In this document: one piece after another, positions 20,746 to 32,564 of the stretch
Layout of the letters: every line of letters begins with the position of its first letter
Numbering within the stretch: position 1 is the first letter of the stretch
Assembly: GCF_037392515.1 (NCBI RefSeq)
Contig: NC_090290.1
Span: 32,013,753 to 32,077,752, forward strand
Length of the DNA: 64,000 bases
Direction of reading: 5' to 3'
DNA from: Haliotis asinina
Lineage: Eukaryota; Mollusca; Gastropoda; Lepetellida; Haliotidae
Translations under genes and position numbers: made by a program
Notes under the pieces: model-generated
Told to the model about the DNA's origin: nothing
The model's input: only the letters and a program-made list of their open reading frames with translations
Databases searched by the model: none

Positions 20746-22442
20746 CTGAATGACATCAGTTGAATGTGAATTATGGTTACAGGGTTGCTCTGTGGGTTCG
20801 GAGTGTGGCGACTGAGTTACTTTCAATAAAACATTATTTATCCATGCTTTATGCCCCATGTAGTAAACATGGAATGGGCACGATGCGTTTGGGAGCAGAA
20901 TTGCTTTCTGGGAAATGATCTTTTCGGGTATATAAGGTTGTACTTGTTATTGTTTAATTCCAGCCCATTTGAAAAAACGTAAACACAAATTAACCCCATA
21001 TAACACAAGGAACCTATTAGACTTTTGTCAGTCCTACTCCAGGCACCACAAGAAGGTTATTACAAAGCATGTCCACAAGTCACGATCGTAGAATATCATT
21101 GCCTTTTGTACTCTCACGTGACGCATTTCACCAATGTAGATACGCCAGGAGCGATGTTTGACGAGAACACAGTTTGAAGCCACGTGAAGGACAGACCCAA
21201 TGCTGCGTTACTGTGGCCATTAGCTTAGCTTCATGCATAACGCAATCGGTCAGGTATTGTCTGTATTATTGTTCTTGTATTTATCAACATATTATTATCT
21301 GGATAAATAAATTGTAAATCTAAACTAAAAAATACAAAAATCTGTAGTCTGAGTGCTATGGTCGTATGATGTTAGCAAGTCCGGTCATTGTCAAGGTTTT
21401 GGCATATAATAAAATCACAAGAATGAATACCCGAGCACAATGTCGTAACCTCCGCCAAGTACTATAACCTCCTCGATCCTCCGCCTCATTGAATATATAT
21501 CAGACGTTGAATTGGACGCGAAAGTGTTCCGTTCCATCCTTGATAGAGGACCAATAGATCAAAAATTGTGGAATTGAAATCCTACTCTTGAAGTAAGAAA
21601 TCACAACGGCATATGCACAATGTGGCCTATGCACAAGACTGACCTTGTGTTGGTCATGGAAATGTGGTACAACCCTGTTTAAGATATCAGTGATGTGAAG
21701 TCGACCAGTTCGATTTTTGTCTGATCGTCACAAGGTCAAGATTACAATCCTGCGAGAGGTTCTCATCGCCACCAGCGATCCCAGGCAAATGATACTTGCT
21801 TCAAAACATTCTGTTGTGCATATGCAGTGTTTCCGCGGTGAGAAACACGATCTTGGTCATTTGTCATGGGCAAAGAATTCAAACTGTCGACTAGTGAAAT
21901 CTTCGTGCCCTCCAACTCCAGTGACGGCGAGTTTGACACTAAGCTTCTCGTGTTCCGTTGCTGAGTTGCTTCGAGAAAGTCGAACATCTGGTGGGTCCTT
22001 TGCCTCTGCTGCCGATTTGGTATCGGTCTGTTTGACAAACGACAATGTGGAAGTCACTTGGCATTCCGAGAGGGGCTGCATCCTGCCTCGGAATTCTCAC
22101 TCGCGCTTGGCTTGAACGTCGATGTCTTCAAATGTCATGACTACCAACATCTCTTCCAACAGCCATTAACACCATACCAATAATCAAAGAATATCTAGAC
22201 CTATTGTGGGTTCACATGAATTAATTATATGACGGAGTAATATTCTTAATCAGATTCTATCATTACTCAGATAATGATTATTGTACACTTCCACGATGAC
22301 CGACATGAAAGCTAGTTTGTAGGTATGCATGTATTCGATACACATTGCTTGTATATGTAACATGTATCTTGAAGTGTAAAAAATACCAGCATTCCGTACC
22401 CATAACTGGCCGACTTCGCGCAGTTGCCAATTGAGGAGGTCT
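20746..22442. other. No supported gene; long open stretch at 21717-22115
   Basis: Between 21717 and 22115 the plus strand is open for 132 codons and the minus strand has frames of 91 and 74 codons, with GC above the surroundings. Neither strand has an ATG-started, splice-bounded exon or a recognisable domain. It may be a decayed transposon coding segment. The rest is unassigned. Confidence 0.35.
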
Positions 22443-22448
22443 TTTATT
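22443..22448 (-). terminator. Poly(A) signal AATAAA of the chitin-binding-type gene
   Basis: AATAAA on the minus strand lies 27 nt past the proposed TAA at 22477-22475, a plausible short 3' untranslated region. Confidence 0.5.
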
Positions 22449-22474
22449 TGCTTATGTATGGAAATATGTTTTTA

Positions 22475-25188
22475 TTATCGAGCTGAAAGAACAGTTGAAG
22501 ATCACATGCAACCAAAAAATCAAACATAATTAAAACACAGTTATCACTTATTCGTGATATATAAAATCAAAAAAGGTCACTCAATCAACTTAACCATGGT
22601 ATGAATATAAGTGGCTCTATGGGGGTCAATGTGTCGTTTTTCTGTGAGTACATATACACATGGTTCTACTAGGTACACACACTGGCACGCACAGACACAC
22701 ATGTTTATAGATATATGAAACACGTACGGTCACAGGTGCATTTCGATGGATGATATACTGTTCCGGGGGCACATTTCCTTTTCACCAACGTGCCATGGAC
22801 CTTCTCAAAATAAAGGTTTGGCGTTTGTAGGTTCGGTGACAGGTTTGGACAGATTTGACCTGAAACATGACATGTAATACTCATGGTCATGGTAATAACA
22901 GTTGGTGGACATGCTGAGGCAACTGTTTATCCCAGTCATATATCCGTTCAAGTCGTGTGGTTATGATGTATGGAAAGGATAACTGAACAATTCTCCACAT
23001 CTGTTCGTGAAAAACATAAAAGTCAGTCGATCTCAATGTGTTGTCTCGCTCTGACAACAGTCGCTAGGAAGTATTAGAAAAAACAGGAAGACCCGATGGC
23101 AGGATACGAGAAAACACCCTACTTTATTAGTTATGAGGCATGTGTTCTGTACTGCTTGTTTTCTCACTTATTTGGAGTCAGTGTGATAATCTCCATGTAT
23201 GGGTGATAACGAAGAATTGTATTTCACTCATGTAGCAATTTGGGAATGTCCTCGATGTGTCGTTCTTGTCATACAGGTGTTTGGCTCTCAAAACGGAAAC
23301 CATACTGACATACTGTTTGTGTTGCCCATGTACAACATATGTTCACGAAACAAGTGTTTCTCTTTGTGACAGATTCGTATAATCCGTTTACCTGAAGCAA
23401 AAAGCCAGAGAAGATACTTTTTATGAGCTAATTATTTATCAAAGTAATAGTTTTCTTCTCATGTCAGGCACGCATTAATGCAATTAATCGCTGACATGTC
23501 AAATACATTTCACGTGACAGTGTTAACAATAGGCTGGTGACATTGATGAATTCATGACGAATATATTTTGTAAAGAGTATCCATCAGATTGTGAGATGCA
23601 GATTTCCCTTTGTGTTGAGGCGCTGCTTCCTGATATGTGAAGTGTCAATTAGTATCATGTCATATTTCAAAGAGGTTATATGTGCTGGACATATGATTCA
23701 AGTTTGAACTGAACTACGCCCTAACTGCTAGACACTGGGACACATAATGTTGATAGACCTATATAGTACTTCAAACCCGAGAGAGAAACCCCCCAAAAAA
23801 AACATTGGGTGCCAGGGTCCAAGGGCAGCCCTCAACGACCGGGTCTTGAAGCCAGTGGGGTAGGGGTCAGGGGGCAGAAATAAGTCGTTATATTGATATG
23901 ACTGATGACGTTCCCTATGATGCATTTACATGTCACAGAAGATGTAACTACGTTACAGGTTAATCCTTAAATAATACCCTTCTTTATCTTCCTCAACCCT
24001 TCCGTGAAAGGTTGCAACACATGAATATGACAATTAGTATTAAGTCTCACAAATCAACTAATTAGGGACCAATTCCTTAACAAATACGTGTTTATATTCT
24101 TATAAATTCTTCTCAAGCATATTCTTATAAATAAGAGATTAACCTCGATATTGGAGATGATTCATTGTAGCACGACTTGGGCTACATTCCGATATATTTC
24201 GCTGACAAATGCCTATATTAAATAATCACATATTTGTGCCTAAACATTTAATATGTTTCTTGTATGTATTTCATACTATCAAAAGTTACATTATTACATA
24301 TGTATTTTGTTTTGCTGGATTCAGCTATGTGCTAAGTTTTGTTGTGTAAGAGAGCCTTGATATACACCGTATACGCCGTGTAAATGCATGTGTGAGTGTG
24401 TGTGATTGTATGGTATGGTTGTACAATGCGCACAAAATCATACATATACTTATGTGAGGAGGAAGAGGTGTAAATAGTTTGAACGACTTGATAGGTCCCG
24501 ACATTCGAGGGACACACACAATCTAACACACATATACGTCAAGATACGACATATACGACAAACAATAGTTCCGTCATTGCCTTGTGATTAAGAGCCCCTT
24601 TAAGCTCGGTGAAGTAAGATTTCTTATGGGTATTGAAAGGCGTTGGTACTATAATGCATTTGGACGAAAGCGTGCGGAACAGTATAAATCGACGGTAGCA
24701 TTACATGACATATGACGGTGATAACCGGTTGTAGAACAAACATTTTGTTGCCCTGCTCATACATTATGTGACTTGTTACAAGTTTTCGTTTATGTTACTT
24801 ATCTTCACTGGTCCTCACCCCACGGATAACTTAACCAATGGATAAAGAGTGCTTGGTGTGTCTGGTATTATAAAGCAGAATGTGCATAGAATAAAAAAGC
24901 CACGTCGCTGTATAGTTCTGTGTCTACAAATGGACAAACTTAGTGATAGGTGTTTGCCATGTTGTTGTCCTTGTATAAGACAATGTCAGACATCTACTCA
25001 TATGACTTTTAACATAACTTGCATTAAAACATTTCAGGGGAATGTGACCATAAAAAAACGATTCATGTCATTCAGCAACTGTCCCTGCTTACGAAAGGGA
25101 ACCAGAGGTACTCACCAGCAGCAACAGTGAACAGAAACACTGACAGGCATGTTCCTATAAGACCTGACTGCGTCATTGCTCTTCGCAT
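22475..25188 (-). CDS. Small secreted chitin-binding-type peptide, 70 aa, three exons
   Basis: Exon 1 (25188-25116) encodes a signal peptide: basic start MRRAMTQSG, hydrophobic LIGTCLSVFLFTVAA, likely cleavage near residue 24-25. It ends in a G|GTGAGT donor, phase 1. I chose the upstream of two in-frame ATGs because it supplies the charged n-region. Exon 2 (22859-22728; acceptor 'catgtttcag', donor GTACGT) encodes the mature domain, with cysteines at 28, 54, 65 and 67 in the order CPNL, KCAPGTVYHPSKCTC. The CAPGTV(Y/F)...C.C signature is that of molluscan chitin-binding domains seen in shell-matrix proteins such as Pif and BMSP. Exon 3 (22482-22475; acceptor 'ctgttctttcag') adds only Pro-Arg and TAA. 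All introns are phase 1, and exons sum to 213 nt. The four-Cys domain is shorter than the six-Cys CBM14 type. Predicted extracellular; chitin binding is inferred. The first intron is 2.3 kb. Confidence 0.7.
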
Positions 25189-25199
25189 CTGTTAGAACA

Positions 25200-26139
25200 T
25201 GTTGGAAATAAATAATTAAATTCATTCATAGTGACCTTTGTTACATCTCTCTGATGTAACAACACCCTCGATGTTTTTTTTTTCTCCATTGTTCCACATT
25301 TTTCTGTGGACAGGAGCAATCAGTTTGAGTTTCAAGATATTTTGGGGCGTTTGCTTCTTGGTTTGGACACAGTCAGAGCTGTTCTAGCTATGCAGTGTCT
25401 AGCTGCTAAGGTTCGAGTCTGATACAGACAAACCAAGTTGTGTTTGTTATGATCAGCTGCACCCGAATTTGCTGAGTCGGTCCAACCAGCGCAAACCACT
25501 TGCCTCTGAAGACATGATTAGTCAAAATCTGTTGTAAACCTGGTCCTCACACTGTAAAGAACATGTATGTTCCTTTAATCTAATGGTGTTCTGACGCAAA
25601 TCCCCGAGTTCGTCTATACCTTTTAAGACTTGTTTCCGATAGTTTCATTGCTACGTGGATTTAAGTCACCAAATTGAACGAGAACACGCGATGACATACA
25701 AATGTTCACTATATATTGAAAGTAATGTGTTACAGAAAACCTTTGCTAAAGGAATCGAGTGTGTCGGCATATATGATATTAATTCATGCTGTTAATTCTC
25801 ATGCCCTGAATAGGGCAATTGTAGTTCATATTTAATTTACAACCTTTTCAATCTCACTTAAATGTTTGGCAATGTTTGTCAGTTTGTGTAACTGCTACAC
25901 GAATTTGTGATTGTCATTTATGCAAACGGATGTATTTTGGGGAGTTCTTAGACAAAGAACGTTTCTTCAGCGGCATATGGCCCGACATAAAGATAATTAC
26001 AAAAAGCAAGTCAGAGAACATAACATCAGTCAGAGTTCTCGACATATCCCTTTCTAGACTGCCAAAAAACCTTAGACTGAGGAAACTGAGAAAGACAAGG
26101 AAGTGTCGTCTCCTGTCACCCTGTAAACTCAGAAATGTT
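25200..26139. other. Upstream spacer, no supported gene
   Basis: It includes a short 'acaccctcgatgttt' fragment near 25262 related to the hairpin-type repeats. Nothing else is assigned. Confidence 0.4.
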
Positions 26140-26690
26140 TTCTATGCGTAAAAATAACCTGTCACAAGGTCCTATATATGAATACGTCATCACCAGTTTT
26201 CTTTGTGTAAGTAGGCAGGATATATTGTTCATGTCACAATGCCCATTAAAGAAATACGTGATCGCTATTTTTTTTTGTCTAAAATATGCATACACTTGCC
26301 CACATGTGTTCCTCATGTTTTCTTGTGCAAATATGCAAACATTGCTATACATCCTTCCACAATGTGTTACAAATTAGCACATGTCCATTTTTTCTCCTTG
26401 TATGAATGCGCAGTTACATGAAAATGCTTTCTGAATATGTCATTTATGTAAGGGCGCGAGAGCGTTTTCTCCTCGTGTGAATGTAGTCCTTTATTTGATT
26501 GAAGGATCGTTATTCTCTCTCCTTGTATTAATGTACCAAAGTCTTTCATAGTTGCGTTATTCCGTTTTCTCTTTGTTTGAGTGTGCCAATGCCCTTATAT
26601 ATTAGCGGAATATTTTTTTCTTCTTGTGTGAATGGGCATGCCGATATGTCCTGTCACAATGTCTCATTAATGTGTAAATGATCACCGTTT
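26140..26690. repeat. Degenerate reiterated array (TTTTCTCCTTGTGTGAATGTGCC-like units)
   Basis: Variants of a T-rich word followed by 'cttgtgtgaatgtgcca' occur near 26196, 26270, 26318, 26388, 26463, 26512, 26566 and 26612. Spacing is irregular at 44-76 bp. It is a very old tandem array. On the minus strand the units give short stretches such as HSYKEKKWTC, faintly like zinc-finger linkers, but the 84 bp period expected for C2H2 fingers is absent. Confidence 0.5.
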
Positions 26691-28534
26691 TCAAAGCAGG
26701 TACCGTGACTCATGATTGATAAGTGGCATTCGTCAAGCGTGCACATGATCAGGAAGAGAGGGTTAAACTGTCACGCCTGTGATGATCCAGAACATAGGAT
26801 TGCAATCGGCTCCCATTGTGACTCTAGCATGTGACAGTGATGCATGGGCAAATACATCAAAGATCCTTTGTTGTTTCATCTGATTGCGATGAGGAACCAA
26901 TGGCTCTCTTTTGAATGCTTGTGAAAAGGTCCGACAAGAAACAGACAACACAAGTACTGACAGGTCTCCTTAATAACAAATATCTTTCGCCGATGTAATT
27001 GAATTTAACGAAGCAACTACGCCAAAACAAAATTCTATTATGGTCCCAATCATTATTGTATGTACCAGGAAAAGCAGTTATATTAAGACAACATAGCGGT
27101 TACTGTCGTTACGTGACAGTTTCAGTCTCCACTTTTTGATCTTGACAAAACATGAAAACCTTTTGTTACATTTGGGACAGATGAATAAACCAGAACTACT
27201 TACTTATATTGTGTGAGTCTTATATGTAATATTCTCAGCCGCCGTTGCACTTGCGCCAAGCTAATCCAACGTACAAAACTGGCTGTTTACAATTTCACAG
27301 GTTCCGTCGCCTCTATGTTTAGAGATCACTTGTTGTATGACAAGTCGAGGACTTAACATAACTGCACATTGTCATGGACGACATTTTTATATCACTTATA
27401 TTTTTTAGTATTTGTGTAAATAGTTAAAAAGTAATGGAAAGTACATCTTCTACCATTCTATCATTCTGAATCATCCGGAGGGAGTTCGAGTCGCATAGGC
27501 AACACATGTTCCTAGATAATGCTGGAAAATATTCTTAATCATTTACAATTGGGATTAACAGAAAGTAAACATGAGTGAACGTGCGAGAAATCGAATGATG
27601 TAAAGGAATGTTTTGATAATAGGGAGTGTAAAGTGGCGTTTAAATGATGGTATTGTTAATAACTTAACCCCTCGAAATCATATACTTGATCACAAATATG
27701 CTTTGAGATGAATGAAACAAATTCTATCACTCTTACCACTCTGTGATGCTGATGCTCCCCTCACCAACACGTCCAAGAACTACCGAATGTTCTCGCCTGT
27801 CCCTGCCTTTATGGCTTCGGGGGGTAACCTCTGCAGGCTGACGTCACGCCCCGACTTGTCAATCTTATTGTTTGTAACGTTTTATGGCATGTACACAGAA
27901 GGATCTTATCTTATGGAAGGTTCTTTTTCACATAGTTGACACTTTATGGAAGTATGTGCATGTTAGGAAATAATTTATTGGCTTTGATTTCCAGTGCATG
28001 ATATTGAAATGGGCGGACGTCAATCTGTGTTGTTAAATCCTAACGATGACATCGTGTTATTGTTACATTCGTTTCTGATCATGAATTTCAAAAGGATATT
28101 TGAAAAGTTTCATGCATTGTCACAACTCACTCAACGAAAGTCATTTTGCATAAAACTTGCTAGATGTTATACGTCGATGTCATCGACATATTCTGTGCCG
28201 ATTGACGGACGTCAGCGCTGTTTCAAGCTGCAATGCTTTTGTTCTATATTTTCAGAGGCTACAATATGCAAACCAAGAGTGAATGATAATTTACTTTTAA
28301 TTTTATACTAGAAGTATTGTACCAATATATGCAAGTTATCGCGGGTCCGGTGAAAGCTCTTTATGATTAACAAATCTATCTCGATAGCTGGCCCAGGGCA
28401 ATAATACTTTATGGTCTGTAAGAAACTATGGTGTCCTTCCAGGTTTCGAGCTGATTTCCACGGGGAAAGACATGATGAATCCTCCCTTGCGTTTGTTGAA
28501 ACACAACTAAAACACTTATCTGATGTTTGGTTTT
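26691..28534. other. No supported gene
   Basis: A GC-richer block at 27735-27870 is open on the minus strand and ends in a plausible donor (GAGTG|GTAAGA), but there is no convincing acceptor or domain. The remainder is unassigned. Confidence 0.4.
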
Positions 28535-28540
28535 TTTATT
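28535..28540 (-). terminator. Poly(A) signal AATAAA of the minus-strand EGF gene
   Basis: AATAAA on the minus strand lies about 50 nt beyond the TGA at 28592-28590. Confidence 0.5.
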
Positions 28541-28589
28541 ATTTTGATGGATGTGTGGCATCACGTGACGACAGCGAATATTATCAGCT

Positions 28590-31122
28590 TCAGTTTGCCA
28601 ATTCATTAAATAATAGGTATTGCAATAGACTCGTGGGAGAGCTGGATTGTTGCTGTTGTCCCTGCTGCTGTTGACGACTTCTTGGATCTGAAACATAATG
28701 TAAAACCAACAGTATATTCATTGCATCTATAATTAAACACTGAGGCACATTCAGTGCTAGTCATCATTCAATACACAAAAGGTGAGTAACATTAAAGTAT
28801 TCAAATATATAGGGAAACGTTGAAAGATCAAAAGGTGACGACCATCAGAAACCTACCTGTATCTCAACAGTTCCTATAAGTGCTGCCTGCAGCTGCCGTG
28901 TCATGTGATATCAAAGATGTGAATAGTTAACATCAGGTGAGGTGAAATGAGACATGATGGTGCATTAAAACACTGTATGACACCGTGTGATTGTGTGTAA
29001 ATGTGACTGTGTGTGTGGTGGTGGTATTCACTATTTAAAGACAGCTAGTACATTCCAGGTCGCAACTAAATATCATTATCCAACTGCCTAACTCGTATCA
29101 ATCCTAGTTTTGTCCCGTTAATGTTTTGTCAAAGATTTTAGTAGGACGCTGTTGCAGAACGCACCAACGACCCTGTGCAGTTTTATTCATTGAGGAGATA
29201 AATGATATTTACTCACAATCAAGGGTTATGCCACTAACGTCATGTATTTAGGCATGGTTAGACTCTTACACTGATTGTGCACCTGGTAACAGAGTGACTT
29301 CTTGCAGATTCCTATATTTCAAAGTAAGTGTGTCATGTGTAGTCTACCATACAATGTCATACGTTCGAACCGCTGGATTTTCGCTAAACAACGGAAATAA
29401 CAAACTCAATGAACACCCAACCAGTTACTTTGTCTTCTTTCACGAAATAACTTGCATCACCACCAGGATGGTTTCCTTATACACGGTCGTTATAATCCGC
29501 TTATGTTATTAGTTGTACTTTCATTCAAGATTGTGAGATTATTGTGAGATTATTGTGAGATTATTTTCAGCACTGTTAGGAGGTCATGGTAACGCTTGTT
29601 ATCAGTCACATACTGTTGTCAATGTTAATCTGCAGCTCATGGTAATGCTTGTTATCAGTCACATACTGTTGTCAATGTTAATCTGCAGCTCATGGTAATG
29701 CTTGTTATCAGTCACATACTGTTGTCAATGTTAATCTGCAGCTCGTGGTAATGCTTGTTATCAGTCACATACTGTTGTCAATGTTAATCTGCAGCTCATG
29801 GTAATGCTTGTTATCAGTCACATACTGTTGTCAATGTTAATCTGCAGCTCGTGGTAATGCTTGTTATCAGTCACATACTGTTGTCAATGTTAATCTGCAG
29901 CTTGTCACAACATGCTCTGTATATCACAACCTGGCTACGGCGTGTGCGAAATATGCATCATGTAGGAAAGTGCACGTAAACTCTCCAAATCATCGTCACT
30001 GATTGTTATGTTTGTTTGTTGCTTAATACCGTCATTATCACTAGTCTAGCTGTCTGGACCTAATACCGTCATTATCACTAGTCTAGCTGTCTGGACCAGA
30101 CAATGCAGTGATCAACAGCATGAGGATCGATTGACCTAACTGGATACGGTGACGTGTGTCAGCCACGTCAGCAAGCCTGAACACCCGACCAAAGGGGATG
30201 GGTTCTAGAGGTCTACAAGTTCTAACCATGATCTTCATCAGTTGTAGTCATTACAGCAAGATTAAGGTGTATCGATTTACGCCCGTTACGTCAATGTGTG
30301 TTAAATGTGAAGCGGTTATCCATAAAAAATGGTATGTTTCATTAATCGGTACCAGATACACAATAAGAATCCATTTGTACGGACAGCATTTGAAGGCAAA
30401 CTTTGAACACTACTTTTTCGGAAGGAAAAACAATGATTTTATGACGGAGGAATGCCCCCTTTTTGGAGGATGGTACATATGTAAAATGCACTTACAGTCA
30501 CAGACTGTGTTGTTGAAACGAGACACATATCCGGGGTAACACTGACAGCTGAAGCTGCCCGGCTGATTGACACAGCGTCCTTGGTTACAAATGGTCCCGT
30601 ATGCAATCTTGCACTCGTCAAAATCTGTAAAGGTTTATCACAGTGTCAGTATTTCAAATCGGTCATCTATGAATGCTTAATCCTAGTAAATTAAACTGTG
30701 TCATTTGACAGCTGACTCATATCTGAATGCCTTGGTTCTGATGAGTGTATATAACTGGTTTTGTTTAAAGGGAATTACATCACATCTATACACTGCCATA
30801 TGTCGCTCAGAAGTCGATAGGTACAGGGCATTAATACAACTCATAACAAATCTCACCTTCACAAATATTTGCATCCAGGATGGAGTATGTGTATCCAGGG
30901 TTACACAGACACACCGGATTAACGAGAAATGGGGGTCCCAGACACACGCCGTTCTGGCAACCCACTACTGTACATAGTGCTGAAATATACAGACAGTGGT
31001 AGTGATTGTTGATTAAGCATATGGAGACAGATACAGCTGTACGTATACATACCTTGGCCATGGATATACTGAACTATTCCAGACAAGCCAAAAGTATACA
31101 GCACATAAGCTACAGGTTTCAT
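28590..31122 (-). CDS. Secreted protein with two EGF-like domains, 139 aa, four exons
   Basis: Exon 1 (31122-31053) starts [13 protein letters not shown] and encodes a signal peptide ending near HGQ. Exon 2 (30979-30857) is one EGF domain with Cys 26, 31, 36, 47, 49 and 63. Exon 3 (30624-30496) is a calcium-binding-type EGF domain: DFDEC start, [12 protein letters not shown] core, Cys 69, 77, 82, 91, 93 and 106. Exon 4 (28687-28590) is a Gln-rich tail ([12 protein letters not shown]) ending in FNELAN and TGA. Donors are GTATGT, GTGAGA and GTAAGT; acceptors are 'atatttcag', 'ctttacag' and 'tatgtttcag'. Every intron is phase 1, as in shuffled EGF modules. The frame closes exactly at 420 nt. Introns are 73, 232 and 1808 nt; the last holds a six-copy minisatellite and a SINE. 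It is the head-to-head paralogue of the plus-strand gene at 32342. There is no membrane segment, so it is extracellular. The role is not known; short EGF proteins occur in molluscan matrices. Confidence 0.88.
29585..29902. repeat. Minisatellite, six copies of 53 bp
   Basis: Units start at 29585, 29638, 29691, 29744, 29797 and 29850 and are nearly identical (CATGGTAATGCTTGTTATCA start, TTAATCTGCAGCT end; one or two substitutions per unit). It lies in intron 3 of the minus-strand EGF gene. Near-identity implies recent expansion, so copy number may vary between individuals. A 12 bp 'attgtgagatt' triplication sits just upstream at 29531-29563. Confidence 0.97.
30003..30200 (+). mobile_element. 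Abalone-type short repeat with internal 37 bp duplication
   Basis: The core 'ctggaccagacaatgcagtgatcaacagcatgag' to 'tcagcaagcctgaacacccgacc' matches the family at 7915-8125. The segment 'taataccgtcattatcacta' through 'tctggacc' occurs twice in tandem (about 30025-30098). It lies in intron 3 of the EGF gene. Confidence 0.8.
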
Positions 31123-31154
31123 AGCTGCTTCCACAAAGTTAACGATACGTGTGT

Positions 31155-31162
31155 CTTATAAA
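31155..31162 (-). promoter_or_regulatory. TATA-like box (TTTATAAG)
   Basis: On the minus strand 'cctttataagac' lies about 35-40 bp before the ATG at 31122, in the position expected if the leader is very short. Confidence 0.5.
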
Positions 31163-32296
31163 GGAATGTTTCCGGATACGTCTAATGGACAACATCCAGC
31201 TATATACCTGACAAATTATTTCTTATTGCCATTGTTGGAATTCATCGAATGACCGACATGTGACCACGCATGACCTCTCATATGTGAATAACGTCCTATT
31301 GTTTGTGTGCGTGTACACTATCACATCTCGATCGCACAAAATGATATATGGGCATGTACAAAATGGAATGTGTGAAAAGGAAGAAAGGAAATACAAAAGT
31401 TGGTCATACAAAAAGACAAAAACACGTATTGAAGATGTAAGTAGCATGGCTCACACATATATGCACATGTATGTATTTTATTGCTTTGAAATTGATGGAA
31501 GTCTAACCAAAAAGTGGAAGTGTAAAATAAACTAAATAAAACCATGGCATTTCTCATGGTTTGTATTGAGAAACTGTGTATCCGAGTGATTTTCCAGATA
31601 AAGAAGCAAAACAACTTTAAATATTTCCATATATTAAGTTAAGAGCATCCACCCCAAGTAAAACTGACAGCATCTCATCATCATCCAACGATTCTAGTTT
31701 TACATAAGCATCAACTTAAACTTATCAATTTGAAAGTCTTCTACATCAGTAGAGTGGTGCTACAATGGTCATCTGCCAGCATGTGTGAAACTCGACTTGA
31801 TACATTTGAATACTTGAATACACAATGACTGTATATATAGTTAACTATATTTATGTGTGAACGTAAGAGTTTGAATTGCTCAGATACACATAAATTCTCT
31901 TACATATAATGTTATAGGGATATTTATCAAATAATGTTCACATTTTCAATCAAGGGATTCGTCAAAGAATTAAATATCCATTCAATTTATGTTTTATTTT
32001 CAAGAGTGAATCACCTTTTTTACTCTCCAACGAGAAATGGCGCTTACTATCTACCGCCTTTTTTCATTGCTTATCTCCTTCAAAATGTAACAATATTTAA
32101 AGGTACGTGTAGCAAATATATGTCGGTGACCACTGACATGCCCGGGCATGAAGGAATATCTAACAGTCATTTGTTCTTTAGCCGTTTGCCCCGTCCGATG
32201 AGTCAAGGTACTTTTGACCCTCCGGCTCAAGAGAATGTCCTTTGTCCATGATACTTGTTGGCCTACGCACAGTAGAAAAAAATGCCATATCTTGAG

Positions 32297-32304
32297 CATA
32301 AATA
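32297..32304 (+). promoter_or_regulatory. TATA-like box (CATAAATA)
   Basis: 'gcataaataagcc' lies 38-45 bp before the ATG at 32342, mirroring the arrangement of the opposite-strand paralogue. Confidence 0.45.
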
Positions 32305-32341
32305 AGCCATACTGCCGGGTCGGGTACAATAGCTACAAACC

Positions 32342-32518
32342 ATGCCTACTATCATCAGTGCCACTCTCGCTGCAGCCATCGTCGCTGTGTCCGTACACCA
32401 CATCAACGCTCAAGGTATAGTCATATGTAACATTGTATTTTTCAAACTTTGAGTTGGATATACACATGAATTAACACACACACGCACGCACACACACACA
32501 CATACACACGCGCGCGCG

Positions 32519-32564
<46 letters not shown>

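Larger units (their letters stand above)
31123..32341. promoter_or_regulatory. Bidirectional upstream region between head-to-head EGF genes
   Basis: The two ATGs are 1219 bp apart and point away from each other. Both sides carry a TATA-like box 40-45 bp before the ATG (minus 31155-31162; plus 32297-32304). Shared regulation is possible, but I see no repeated motif that proves it. No gene lies within; plus- and minus-strand frames here are short. Confidence 0.45.

Noticed and set aside
21717-22115. 132-codon plus-strand open stretch with overlapping minus-strand frames
   Set aside because: No ATG start, no credible splice sites, no recognisable domain, and both strands are open, which points to base composition and not coding.
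23300-23390. Possible extra exon of the chitin-binding gene after 'tttttgcttcag'
   Set aside because: The acceptor looks good, but the frame has no relevant cysteine pattern, runs into a stop after ~34 codons, and no donor is present. The direct junction of exon 1 to 22859 is in phase without it.
27735-27870. Possible minus-strand exon ending GAGTG|GTAAGA
   Set aside because: The acceptor side lacks a polypyrimidine tract, an in-frame stop lies just upstream, and no domain or partner exon was found.
29600-29900. CRISPR-like array
   Set aside because: The 53 bp units are contiguous and have no variable spacers, so this is a eukaryotic minisatellite.
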